Below, in pieces: positions 1 to 12,037 of a stretch of DNA of 64,000 bases (the first letter of the stretch is position 1; each line of letters begins with the position of its first letter). A program made the position numbers and the translations under genes. Origin of the DNA: Panagrolaimus kolymaensis (taxonomy: Eukaryota > Nematoda > Chromadorea > Rhabditida > Panagrolaimidae); contig JAJQJQ010000023.1 in the NCBI GenBank assembly GCA_028622995.1, positions 186,001-250,000 of the forward strand, in the 5' to 3' direction. The notes below the pieces were generated by a model. That model saw only the letters and a list, made by a program, of their open reading frames with translations. It made no database searches and was not told the DNA's origin.

Positions 1-2359
1 CCCAAAAATTTACTATTCCTTTTTCTGATTGGCTTGAATTGAAAAAGTATGAATTAAAAAAAATTTTCTTTATTTTTTTAATTTTATTTTCTTATTTTAG
101 GTTGGAAAGAAATGAAATGGAGTAAGAATCTTTTTTTTTTTCACTGATACTTTTTTTCATTTTTTTGCAATCATTCCAAGCCACATTTTTTAGAAGCGAT
201 GAAAAATTTTGTATTAAAAATTACAAAAATCTTATTAAAAAGCGCAGACAAGAAGTCACAAATTTTTTTCCTTTAATTGATTGCTGTTTATGGAATGAAC
301 TAAATGATGCAAGATTATTTATTTTTACACATGAATTTTAATTAATAATATAACTATTTTAGCAAGGTTTCGCTTTGATAAAAGAAGAAAATATTGATGC
401 TTTAATATTTGAAGTTCTTATCAAAAATGATATTTTCTATGAAAAAGATATGCAAGAAACCGTTAGAAAGGTTACAAACGATAGAAAATTTCATGATCAT
501 TTTTTATGGTATAAATAAATGCCAGTAAGTTGTACAAATTTTTTCGAATTTAAAAATGTAAAATTTGTTAATAATGCTTTTAAAAAAATAACTTCTCTCA
601 ATGAAAACTTTTTTGGGTTTCAAATTTATAAAATAGTGTAAAAGAAAAATTATTTCTTTCAGCAAGCTTGGCTTCATTCAACAACTATGAAAAAATAAAA
701 AATTCTTCAAAAGGTTATCTTGATGATACAGAGTAAGGATATTATTGCGTTTTAAAACTTTTTTTTTCTACGAGTAAATATTATAGACGAAGGATCATAA
801 ATAAAAGAGAAGTTAAACCTGAAACTCTAGTCGAAAGCATATTGAATGCTTATGCAGCAGCTAAAAAAAATAAATGGAAAGAAAATGTTTCTCTATATTC
901 TCAAAGATTAGAAGAAAAGTTATTTACTATTGATAAAGGAATGTGGAATTATTATATTCAAAATGCACGAAAATACAATTTAGAAGTAAGTTTAGATAAT
1001 ATTATTTAAAAAAAAGAAATTTGTTAACAGAGAAATTAAAAATTTTTATTATTTTAAGAAAGTCTTGGATATTTATTCACGATATTGCCGATTCTTTGTT
1101 GATGATAAGAAAATCAGAAAAAATTATTTTGAAGAAATCAAAAAATCTGAAACACATTTAGACAACACAAAATGGATTTTGGATTCCATAAAATTGGAAA
1201 ACGATTTTGGATCGAAGAAAATTGCAAAGAAACTTCTCAAAAAGCTCATTAAACAGAAAATAAATAGTTCTAATATTACTTTAACTAAAAAATTTGAAAA
1301 TGATTATAAAATGGTTAAAGAAATTTTAACAAAATCCAAGAAAAATATGGAAGTTCTTGAGCAAAAGGTTATGTTTCAAGCATCTGGAATGATTTCACAA
1401 AACTTTGCCCTTCCAAAACTGTTGATTCACTATTTAAAAAAAAAATGCTAAATATGGAATAATTCAAAAATTACAATATTCTTCGAAGCAAATGTTTCTT
1501 TTTACCAACAAAACTTTATGTTTCAAATTATCCATTTCGCCTTTTGATGAAACTGAAACTCATGAAGAATCAATATTTGTTTCGTCAAAAAAACCAAATA
1601 TTGAAAATATTAAGAATATTTTGTTATTCAATACTTTGTTTGTTCAATCAGAAAAACCTGAAACTATATCAAAATTTATTCCGAAAATATGTAAATGCGC
1701 TGTGAAATTTTTGGTTCTTTACTCCCAAAATTTGACACTTGAAGAATATAATTTTTTAACAAATTCAAAAAATATTCAACTTCTTTGCTTTAATGAAACA
1801 ATCGATAAAAATCTTGATGAATCTTTAGCGACTTTAGAAGCTTTAATGATAAATCTTATAAATTCAAAGCATTTAAGGTAATTTATTTTTGATTTCTGAA
1901 GTTTTTAAAAAGACCTAATTAATGAAAATGAATTCTGATCGAGTTTATTATAGTTTTATTCCATCCCCTTCAATTAATTTGGAAACGTTTAATGTCCTTG
2001 AAAAACTTGAAAGAAATGTTAAAATCAAAAATTTATTTATTTCTCCAATAATCGAAAAATTTGAACCTTTATCATTTTGTAGATTTTTAAAAGTAAGTTT
2101 AATTTCAGATAAAACTTTAGATTCAAATTTAATTTTGCTTATAAATAATATTCTTTCTTGTTTATATAAGAAAATTTGTTTAAGCTCTCCATTTTTTTAG
2201 AAACACACTGGACCAAAGCCAAAAATTTACTTAAACCACGTTAATGAAGATGATTGGAATTATCTTGAACCATCGATCGTGGAAATGTTTAACGAATGGG
2301 AACCTAAAGACTTGAGACCAAGAATAAAATTTTATGAATATCATTATGCTTTTTCCTAA
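1..2359 (+). CDS. F-box-like nematode protein, 5' partial, frame broken in an A10 run
   Basis: I assembled these exons by hand: <1-46, 101-121, 194-308, 363-508, 668-732, 787-985, 1059-1877, 1954-2092 and 2201-2359. The gene starts before the window. All joins keep frame except one place: the frame used up to base ~1435 (ending with IHYLKKKC and a stop at 1451) must shift by one at a run of ten A (1436-1445) to continue as KYGIIQKLQYSSKQMFLF. The product after this point (around FALPKLLIHYLKK, then QKLQYSSKQMFLF) resembles the degenerate F-box start of expanded nematode F-box-like families. The later LTLEEYNFLTNSKNIQLL segment also fits them. The upstream half is basic and unrecognised. The intron 309-362 would be GC-AG. 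Either the extra A is an assembly error or this is a pseudogene; two adjacent genes are also possible. F-box function is an inference. Confidence 0.5.
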
Positions 2360-2995
2360 TAAAATTTGGCAACATTTTATTTTATTTTATTTTGACTCAA
2401 GATAAATATGTTTTTTTATGTTTTTTAATTTATCACAAAATAATTAAACAAAACCAAAATATAAAAACTTAAAGTTATTTTTTTCCATAATTAGCGTCGG
2501 CACTGCAAAAACCCAAAATTGGATGGATACTTATTGACAAAGAATTACAAACATCTCAAGCCTTTTGATTATAGAAAATATTGAGGATATCAAGTTTACA
2601 GCTTTTTGAAATAGTTCTTTATAAGTTTATTAATTTCTTTTATTTAAAAATTCCCGTACACGTATTTTCTATATAACAATAAAAGCCAAAAATCAGCCAG
2701 TTCGCAGCTTCTTTTAGCAAATAAAAAACAAAAACAATACAAAAAATGAGCAACAACAATAAATTAAAGCAGATTCCTTTTTAAGGATTTATTTTGGAAA
2801 AATAATATTAATTAAATTTATTGTCGAGTTTATTATAAAAAATTACCGGTATAAAATTGTGCACTTAATTTTCATAATCATTTTTTGTTGAAGCAAATTT
2901 TTTCACCGATAAATTTCTTCAAATTACTACGACATTATTTTTTTCTTTCTTGTGATACTAGTCTTTCACCCTTTTTTAAAGCATAGAAAAAAATG
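2360..2995. other. intergenic, no gene seen
   Basis: AT-rich spacer between the end of the F-box-like gene and the end of the convergent EB/C6 gene. It has only short runs of A and T; no exon with flanking splice sites, RNA gene or repeat was recognised. Confidence 0.6.
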
Positions 2996-5703
2996 TTAAC
3001 CAACACAGGTAACAGAATCTACGGGTCCTGTACCTCCGCCGGGTTCAGCTAATATTAATTCACCATCATCACTACAAGTTAATGCCCGCACAACCGGTGA
3101 AGTATCGAAAGATGATCCAGCATCACCTCCAGCATTAGTCCACTAAAAAAAGTTATAAATGGGTTTTTTTTATTTAAACAAAAATAATAATAGCTTACGA
3201 TGAGAGCAGAATCATCGCCAGGTGTTCCAGAGATGCATGTTACTGTATCAGTGACACATCCATTTGCATCTATTCCCAAAACTTGTGAAATCGTGCCACT
3301 TCCCGCTACCTCAGCTACCGCTCCACATGTCGCACACGCTGTGACTAAAATTTTTTTAGATTTTGCATTTTGGTACAAAAATAAAAGAAAATTAAATTCT
3401 TTCGTTAGAAAAAATTGTAATGCTTTAAAATCATAACTCTCTTTTACACTGTCGTTACTTTCTTAAATGTTTCGATGAAGAAAAATACTCAACCTATTTT
3501 AGACATAAGAGCTCACCTGGCTGTGTAGCAGATAAGCAATCAACTGAAGTAATAATCGTTGAAATACCTCCTTGAGAAAATACCCAATTACCATTAACAC
3601 ATGTAAGAGGCGCTACTACTCTTGATGTATCACCAGCTGTTGGTCCACCAATAAAACCATTAAACTAAAAGTATTTTTTTAAGATAAATTCTTAGTTGTT
3701 GCTAACATACTTGCATAGAAACAAGAGTATTTGGATCTAAACTATCACAAACAACAGCCATTAAATTACACCCATCGACAACTTGAATGCCCGCTGGAAC
3801 CATTGGTTGTTCACCTGGTCCAGTACCATTAATAAGAAGAATATCATCGAAAGTACAAGTTAGACAAGCGATAATTGGAGCTGTGGTTGTTGTAGTAGTC
3901 GTTGTGGTAGTAGTCGTGGTTGTGGTTGTTGTAGCATTTGGTAAATCTGTGGTAAAAGTAGGATAGATAGGTTCTAGTGTTGTTGAATATCTGTTTGCGT
4001 GGCTACAAAAACATAATTGAGATGTCACAGGTGTGCAACCAGGTTGCATGCTTTGTTTCATGCAAACAGATAAGTATCCGTTTAGAGCTGAAATTTTATG
4101 TTTTAAAGAGTTTTTTTCAAAAATAGAAAACTTACGATTGGCCAATGAAGGAGACACCGTTGTTGTTGTAACACTTAGCAACCTCCTGGGACAACACATA
4201 TATCGACTACCTCCTTCAAAGGAAGTATGAGTGCAAGTATACCCTCTAGCACACGATCTTGCAATACAATCAATAGGAATATTGGTTCCAAAACTAAGTT
4301 GAGGTCTTTCACCATTTGCACAAACTAAAGCATTTGAAATAGTTTGAGTGCAACAAACATAAGCATTTTGTGATCTCAAATAATTACAAACTGGATAATT
4401 TGTTGGGCATGTATCACTTTCGCATGATCTTAAAATGCATCCAAAATCTGCATATCCGACACAAACGTTCTCAACTAGAAGTTGATTAGTGGCGCATCCA
4501 GAATAGCAAACGCCATTGATACATGTTGAACCAGATAAACATTGAGCGGTGGTAGTTGTGCATGATTGATTGGATGCAGAATATTTAACACAAGCATTAT
4601 TAAATCGAAAATATCCAGCAACACACGCAATATTTTGCTGACAAACATTGTTTATGCATTGATATGGAACACTTATGCTCGCGGATGTTGTGGCGGATGG
4701 ACATTGAGCAGTAAAAGTACAACCTTGGCCAGCTGCCACTCGAGGGTAGCATAGATTTCCAATTTGGATTTCAGCAGATGCTATGCAAGCTAAAATCAAA
4801 ACTTTTATAAGTAAATCCTAAAAAATATTTTTGCGCTTACTTATCAATGAAAGAGTTCTGGGCGTTGGAATACTTAGGGTTGCCAAAAATGGAGCCAACG
4901 TTACTGGGGATCTTGTGAAGCCACTATAAATCGACCTGGAAGCTCCAGGTTTGTAAATAACAATATTAGGAGATGGTTGTAGCACTCGTTTGCGGTTTTT
5001 TGCAATATTATATTTTGTTATTTGCAATACTCTGGGTTTCCTCCTTTTTTCTGGACGCCTTTGAACTTCCATCGCTTCCTCAAAAATTTCATCTGATGTT
5101 TCCTGAATATCTTTATTTTCCACTTTTTTGTTTATATGTCTATTCGCTCTTCTCGCAGATTTGGGTTTACAACATTGATAATTATTTCCTTCTTCATGCA
5201 AAGTGCAAATAGGATAATTTCTTGGACATCCATTTTCTTCACAATTCGTATCAACACAATCTGGTTCACCATGACTCACACATTTTCCATCTATTAATAT
5301 TTCACCTTCGCTACATGCACCCAAACATTGTCCATCCACGCATAAAAGTCCCTGAATGCATTGTTGAGATCCAGCAGGACATTTTTGATTTGCCGCTGCA
5401 TAGGGTAAACATCCATTTTCCCAACTAAAAAATCCCATTGGACAATCCAATATCAGCCTGCATCGTTTATTTATACATTTTGATATAATATAATCAGTAG
5501 AAAAAATTTCACAATCTGATGAACTTTGGCAAGGTTGAGGTGATATTATATGACCCGGTAAACATGTGGCATCTATATGAGCGTTACATTCTGAAAACAA
5601 AAAAATTTCTGGATTTTTTCTCTAATTTTATTAACGATTTTCCTATACCTATATTTTTGAAAGCTAAAATTATCAAAAAATAAATTGGAGTATTTTTTTG
5701 CAT
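2996..5703 (-). CDS. secreted EB-module and C6-domain protein with poly-Thr linker
   Basis: Exons on the minus strand: 5703-5649, 5590-4841, 4789-4136, 4087-3711, 3664-3517, 3344-3199 and 3142-2996, together 759 codons (758 aa) in frame. The start is the ATG at 5703, which opens a clear signal peptide (hydrophobic YFLIILAF). Two long Cys-rich blocks follow, one in exon 2 and one in exon 3, each with the C-x-C/CC spacing of nematode EB modules and ending in a CC motif (YQCC, YMCC). A basic linker separates them. Next come a run of about 18 Thr, then two repeats with six Cys each, starting CLTC and CATC, that fit the nematode C6 domain. The product should be an extracellular matrix or surface protein; the function is unknown. 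The intron 4135-4088 is 48 nt, stop-free and in frame, so it can be read through. EB and C6 names rest on Cys patterns only. Confidence 0.85.
3885..3945 (-). repeat. poly-Thr coding trinucleotide repeat
   Basis: Alternating Thr codons (read on the minus strand as ACN repeats) encode about 18 consecutive Thr between the EB blocks and the first C6 repeat. Such tracts are usually O-glycosylated, mucin-like spacers, and their length is prone to slippage. Confidence 0.8.
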
Positions 5704-5828
5704 ACAGACAATTTAAAGCTGGAGTATATGAATTTAAAAAAGTTAAGGAAAAATTGCAAACTTTTTTCGATCAAATTACAACTAATTTTGCAGCGGAGTT
5801 TTTATGTTTTTTATTTTTAGAAAAGCCG

Positions 5829-6470
5829 CTTTAAAGTAGGGATGGGCAAGAGCTTCAAAAACGTTAGTGTTCCCCGCCTTTTTTTTCGTCCATCTCTTTT
5901 TTTTCAAGCGGGTGACGGTAGAATTTTTTTGTTAGTTTTATTATTTATTTTCCTCATGACTATAATATGTAATTTTTAACGCTGATTTTAAATATGTAGC
6001 TGTAAAATAAGTTGTTGCTTCAAAGTTGCAAAATATATACATTTTTGGCTCGTTTTCCCATATTCCGTCTTATTCCGTCAAGGTGCTTATACCATCGGAT
6101 AGAGAATTTAATTTTACATATATAGAAAAAATTACAACTTCCCGAAACTTCCCGATCCCATTCATTTTAAAGAAAAACCAATATACTAACGTAAAAATTC
6201 CTGAAAAAATGCTTTTTTGATATTAAAAAACTAGTGGCATTCTGCGTCAAAAGGGAAAAGCGCCTTTGATGAAGTGATGCAAAAGTGTCACCTGGACGAA
6301 AAAAATTTGATTTTTAGAAATTACAATCGCGTTTTTCATATACATTTTAATTGGCTTTCATTTTTTCGTTAATACAAAAGTTATTTCAAATGAGCTAACG
6401 TATCTTTTGAGATAGAAACCAAAAAATTCTGTCGATTTTGAAAAAAACGCTGCCCATCCCTACTTTAAAG
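5829..6470. mobile_element. hAT-type MITE with 8-bp target duplication
   Basis: The element spans 5837-6462 (626 bp). It begins TAGGGATGGGCA and ends with its exact complement TGCCCATCCCTA. Both sides are flanked by the 8-bp repeat CTTTAAAG (5829-5836 and 6463-6470). Terminal TAGGGATG and an 8-bp duplication are hallmarks of the hAT superfamily (Ac/Ds-like ends). There is no transposase-like coding, so it is non-autonomous. The duplicated site is itself a palindrome, so it could alternatively be part of the inverted repeat. Confidence 0.8.
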
Positions 6471-9400
6471 GTTGCAAAGAAAATATAAACTAAAAATACG
6501 AATTTGTTTAGGTCATAATTTTAGAAACTAACCTTGTCCTTTAACATATAAAAATAATACTAAATAATTAATAATACAAATATCAATAAACCCGTTTATA
6601 AAAGTATTATATTTCATTATTTCAAAATTAGCAGCAACAGCAGCCGCCAATATTACTGTAGCTTTTGCAGTAACTATTAACTGCAAAAAGCAATAAATAA
6701 TAAAATTTGCGAAATAAAAAATAAAATCAAGTTGACGCAATAAAACAAATAAAGAAATAATAATAAAAATTATATTACTCAACAACTTCTTTTTTAATAT
6801 AATGTAAATTGAAACCTTTGTAGTCTCCAAATAAAAATTCGAATAAAAAAAAACAACGACAAAACAATAAATGGAGGATCTAAGATCACATAAGTGTGAA
6901 AAGTAATAAGTAGCCTTCACTTCTTTTCTTTTCTCAAGTAAGTGAGTGTAAGCACAAAGAATAATAATAAAAAGCTGCAAATATATGCAAACAATCACCG
7001 AAGAATAAGGAGCGAGTAAGTTAGTTAGCTGAGGTTGCGTGATACTTGATTGAGTAAGTATTGAGTCAGCGTCGTCAGGTAATAAGAAAAAGGTGTAAAC
7101 CTTAAAAAAAGAAAATAGGTGAAAATAAAACTTTTTCTTTTTTCAAAGCTTCTCGTAGGTAGGTATCGTTCTTGATTGTAGTGTTCGCGCATTTTTAATT
7201 TTTTTTATTTATTTACGAACAGAAAAAAGTGACAAAAAAAGAAAACATTTTTTTTTCGGAAAAAAAATTCTTTTAAAGGTGTTGCAAAAGTTATCGATGC
7301 TAGCTGCCGAGAAAGGGCCAGTGATATATAAAAAAAGAAGAAAAGAAACCATCTCTACCGTTTCTTCTTTCTTCGCTTTTTTAATACCGTGAACAAAGAT
7401 TATCCTGAATGAATAATAAAAAAAAGCATCACGGAGATTTTTTTATTGGGAGCAGAGGAGCAAAACTGCGAAACTTTTAAAGCTTAAAATTCAACGTTTT
7501 GAAATCAAAAAAGGTGAAAAAAAATGTAACAATAGAAGGTTTAAATTCACGTTAAATAAATAAATAAATAAAAACTTTGCAGTAAAATAAAATAAAATAA
7601 GAAGTTAAGTTATAAAAGATTTTCTATGCATAAGTTGAGATTATGCTTTTTGCTTTATAAATAAAGGTTTAAGCTTATTATATATATACGTATGCGTGAC
7701 AAGATATTTAATAAGTATATAGGAAGAAAAAAAATATGAAGGATGACGGGTCACTGATTAAATGAACAAAGTTTCTTTGCTCACTAAATAAAAAAGTTGG
7801 TTTCTAGCAATCTCAAGCTATTCTTGTGGAAACAGACAAAATGCAAAAAAATTTTTAAAAACAGAAGAAAAAAAATCGAATGTAAAACAAAGAAAAATAA
7901 ATCAATGTTTGTTTGGTCCGCTTTCGGGGATCTCAGCGATCATTGATTTATAATAAAAAAATGATGATACACTCAAAAACTCAAAAGAGAGAGATGAATG
8001 TCCAAAATAATAAATAGAAAAAAGGTGTCTTTGAAGTGTTATTCTCGAAGTTTCTATTCCTTGAATAAAAAATAAATGAAAAATAAAGGAGCTTTGACAA
8101 TTTTTGGGCGTTTCTTAATTTCAATGAAGAGACGAAATAGCTTGAAAACATGGAAATAAAATGCCAAAAAATTTTAAATATGAAAACCCAATTTCATCAA
8201 CAAATTAAAAAAAAAGAAAAAGAAGGAATATTGGCATTAAAAAAATCTTCTTCCATTTACTTTGTGAGAAATCGTAAAATTATTAAAAGCAAAAGTTTAA
8301 AAAGCAACTCTAAAGGCAATATCCTTCTTTAAAGACAAATAGATAAATATAATTTATCGTTGACGCCAAAAACAGTAAATTGGAACCTATTTTAATATGC
8401 GCCTTAAATAGTAAATAAGTCTCAAAAACAAAAACATTAAACAAACAAAAAATATATTTAAAAAAAGACAACTCATTTTCTCATACTCAAATAAAAAGGT
8501 GATGGGTCGACGACGTCCTCTCTCTTTTACCTGCGGCTGCCTCTCTTTATTATTTTTTTACGTAAGCTTGCGCTTTATCTTTTTTTGGATAACAAAGAAA
8601 ATCATACGTATGCTTGCGAAATAATTTTATCCTTTCTATTTCTATTTTTTTTTTCGATGATTAAAACAGTAATGATCGAAGTCAAAGGCCTGAGAAATAT
8701 TTATACTCAAGTATCGGGTAAGTAAGTGATCGTTACCCATCCTTGAAAATCACCCTTAATAAACGAGCTATTTTTTGATTAAATAAATAAAGAAGGGAGA
8801 GTTGCTTTTTTAGAAATTAAAAAATTCTCAAATTTCTCATGAGAAGAAGCTAAATTTGGGATTGAATGAATGATGAAGTGGGTTTATAAACAAGCAGAAA
8901 ACATATAAAAATTTTTGGCAGTTCAAAATTAAAAATTGTTTCAAATAGCTTTCGATAAATTTTTTTATAAAAAAATTCATTTTCATTAAATTAGAATAAG
9001 ATTAAATAGAGGCATAAATAGACCAAAGAAAAAAGTATCGTTTCGCTTAGAAGACATTAATATCTAATAATTTTTCCTATTTTTTAAAGCAACATCTCAC
9101 TCTCTTGATTCATTTTGTGAACCAATAAAAATTAACGTCGCAAAAAAATGGATAAATAAAAACTTCAAAAAAAAGAATTGATCCACTTTAGATCGGTGAT
9201 AAATATCCATCCGTTTAGCTGTTACAAAATGGCACGGTACCATTAAAGATACTTATTTTTTTAAAAGTTAAAAATGGTAACTAAATTTAAAGCACTCAAA
9301 ACTTAATTAATTAGCAAAATAAAAGGTGGTGGATAAGTGTGACAGTCAAGGACAAAATCAACACTTGAAAGAGGTACATATGAATTAAGAGTAAAAAAAG

Positions 9401-9786
9401 GTTTGACTCAAATATCTTTTCTAACCCGATCTTTAAAGTATCTATTTTAAGTTTAGTACCAGGCGATTGATTTCATGGACGTCATCATTCCCTGTATCTA
9501 AAAAAGGATACAATAACCTTTCAAGATTTTCTTAATCCTTGGAATCTTCTCAAAGAAATTGCATTCGTTTTGTGTGGTTAAAAGTCATGTTTTAATGTAT
9601 CATAACAAAAAAAAGTTTGGAGTCATCGTTTATTTCTTTTGTACTTTTTTGTCACCTTTTTCGATGTATTATTTACAAACATGGATAAATAACAATGCTC
9701 GAAAAAAAATGCGCTCTGCTTGCTTTTTATTATAAAGAATGATCATTTTCGACACCCTTTTGCAACTACCAACAAGAAAAAACCGA
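6471..9786. other. long non-coding stretch
   Basis: About 3.3 kb, AT-rich, with many A runs and short tandem AAAT (7555-7570). Reading frames here are short and of biased composition (for example a hydrophobic, Ile/Phe-rich minus-strand frame at 6528-6998), with no convincing splice pattern. It lies upstream of the EB/C6 gene start and may hold its promoter or untranslated exons. Confidence 0.55.
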
Positions 9787-9787
9787 T

Positions 9788-10965
9788 CCCCCCGATTCAT
9801 TTCCACTGAAAAAAAACCGACAAAAAAATGATCGAAAACCGATCGTTTTTTGGCTCCATTAGCGACGTTATTTTGGCCTACAGCGTATTATAAACGACCA
9901 TGTTATATGGCCGTTTTGTGACTATAAAATAGTCGTTCTTCAACTTTTTTTTTGATCGTTAAACGACTATTTTTTCGGGCATGGTACAAAAAAAATTTCT
10001 TGAGTTTTTAGTGAAATTTTGAATATTTTAATATTATTTAATATGTCAATCAGATAAACTGATAGTAATCCAAAAATTAGATACTATGGTATACCAAAGC
10101 TTTTATAGCTGAAAGAAATGCATAGGCAATCCTTCGTTTATGCTAATTTAGGCCAGAGCTATTACTACTGAACCTATATTAACAATTTCTAGTTTAATAA
10201 TCTTCAGATGGAGTTACGCACGGCTATGCCGCCACCTTCAGAAAATGAACCAGAAATTAATCGAAACTTGAACCAAAGGTTGTTCCTTTATGTGATAGGG
10301 TATAAACACAAGGGCTACGTTTGGGTTTTCGAAAAAAATGTGAGCCAGAGAATAAAAGAAAATATTTAGTCGTTGAACGTAACAATAATAGTCGTAAAAT
10401 GATAGTTTTTACGATATGATGTTATAGAACGTTCATATTTTATGTGAACGTTCTAAAACCGATCCTATGATAGTCGTGAAACGATCATTCATATAGAAGT
10501 TCTTAAAACTACCGTATTTTGAACCATCGTTTTGAAAAAGATGAAAAAACCGTCGTAAAATTGCAAAAAAATAGTCGCTTTATAGCCAAATAAAAATGGT
10601 CGTTGAACGAACATTCGGTTTTTTTTTCAGTGTCATTTTCACGCTAAATAATGAAAACTTTATTATGTTTGCATTAGTTTTGACCTTTATTCTTTTCTTT
10701 TTCATATTTTGTGTTGGGTACAAAAATAAAATGTGATGATGATACATCATTAAAAGCAACAACGACCGATGCAAAATGGTTGCAAAGAAAAAAAAGCACC
10801 CGATATAGTCTTTCATAATTTTGTAGTCCCAAAGGTTTTTATAAGTTTGGAAATTGCAAAAAGTTTGATAGAAAAATCTAATAAAAAATCAAAAATAAGT
10901 AAAGCTAACTTTGCAAAAAATGTGGCTTTTCGCATTTTCTAAAGCACCGATAGCAACCTTTAGAA
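9788..10965 (+). repeat. left copy of a ~350-bp repeat, interrupted by a CACTG element
   Basis: Bases 9788-9803 and 10633-10965 are one repeat unit that recurs in inverted orientation at 24963-25773. The match is nearly base for base over the core (for example the segments around 10655-10690 and 10750-10815), ends near AGCGATAGCAAC and starts near CCCCGATTCATTT. The unit is split here by an 829-bp inserted element and lacks the foldback element that splits the other copy. Together the copies bracket the SecA-like gene and the small membrane-protein gene. Confidence 0.8.
9802..10634. mobile_element. CACTG-ended DNA transposon (non-autonomous)
   Basis: Element 9804-10632 (829 bp) begins CACTGAAAAAAAACCGA and ends TCGGTTTTTTTTTCAGTG, an inverted repeat. 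TC occurs on each side (9802-9803 and 10633-10634). The other copy of the host repeat, at 25750-25770, gives the unoccupied site with a single TC, so a 2-bp duplication is directly visible. CACTA/G ends with a 2-3 bp duplication suggest the CACTA (EnSpm) superfamily. GTCGTT/AACGAC motifs recur inside, as in sub-terminal transposase-binding repeats. No transposase is seen. Confidence 0.75.
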
Positions 10966-11125
10966 GCCACCAAAAAAAGTTACAACACATACGTAAATAC
11001 AAAAATTCATTTATTTGCTATCATTCAAAGTTAGAAATATATATATAAAAAAGTTTCTGATTGAAGATTTTTTCATTAGTCATCATCCATTTATCATCAT
11101 TACTTGATTGATTGAGGCTTGCTTT

Positions 11126-12037
11126 TTAAACATCTTTTGCTGGAGGTTCAGCTAATTGTGAGATAGGATTACCATCTTTATCAACGAAGATTCCATTTCC
11201 TTTGCTTACAAATTTATCATTTCCTGTTGGCAATAAAGTTGACATTGGCTTGATTTCAGTTTCAGTTTTTCCAACATTGTTGTAGTTTGTACGAGATTTT
11301 AAGTCTGGATCTTCTGCAATCTAAAAAAGAAAGGGGATTAATAACAAATACATATAAACAGGTTAACCAAAAATTGGAAAAAGGAAATGCTTGTAATCAG
11401 ATGATGATGTTTTAGCATCTTTTAAACCTCAAGATTCGATACTGAATAGACTAAGCATATTGACATTGATATGATTTTAGAGAAGTTATGCATATATAGA
11501 TAAAGCTTATACATCCTTATTTGTCTTTAAGCATATTCCTTACTTACCCAACAATAACTAATAGCATGTTACTCATCTATAGGTAAGGTTATAGCATCTA
11601 ATACTTATCACATTCAAGCCCAGAAAGAATCCCAAAAGGGAGTAAATAAAACATACATTTGTTGTTGTCTTAACTATAGTTGCTCCAGCTTTTCCTTCTT
11701 TTGATTTACCACCATTAGCTCCAGCTCCAGCTCCACCAGTAGCAGCATTAGCAGCATTTTGATCCAAAGTTACATCTTGAGTTTTGTCTAATGGTAATGG
11801 AGCACCACCATCGCCAGCGGCTGCAGGTGCGGGTGATCCAGGTGTACCAGGCGCTCCAGGTGCTGCTAAAAGTAATGCTCATTGAAAGTTTTAAAACAAA
11901 AAACAGCAAAAAATAAAGTAAAGTAACATACCAGGTTTTTTCTTTTTACAACAAAAAGCAAAAGTTGAAAGAGTTGCAATGATTTGAGTTAATATAAATG
12001 GAAGCCATAAAATTGAAAATATCAGTGATGTTGCCAT
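11126..12037 (-). CDS. small single-pass membrane protein, Gly/Ala/Pro-rich
   Basis: Exons 12037-11932, 11865-11657 and 11320-11126 give 170 codons (169 aa), all in frame with GTATGT-type donors and TTTTAG acceptors. The N-terminus is a hydrophobic segment (about residues 3-29, including LPFILTQIIATL) followed at once by CCKKKK, a typical type III membrane anchor with a cytosolic basic stop. The rest is low-complexity Pro/Gly/Ala sequence (APGAPGTPGSPAPAAAGDG, then GGAGAGANGGKSKEGKAG) and a more conserved-looking tail (TGNDKFVSKGNGIFVDKDGN). I do not recognise the family; short anchored proteins of this type are common in nematodes. It is the only other gene between the two inverted repeats flanking the SecA-like gene. 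Confidence 0.75.

Noticed and set aside
6528..6998. hydrophobic 156-residue minus-strand frame
   Set aside because: Ile/Phe/Leu-rich translation of A/T sequence, without family features or splice support.
8150..8332. 60-residue lysine-rich frame
   Set aside because: Low complexity, no signal or domain, no splice context.
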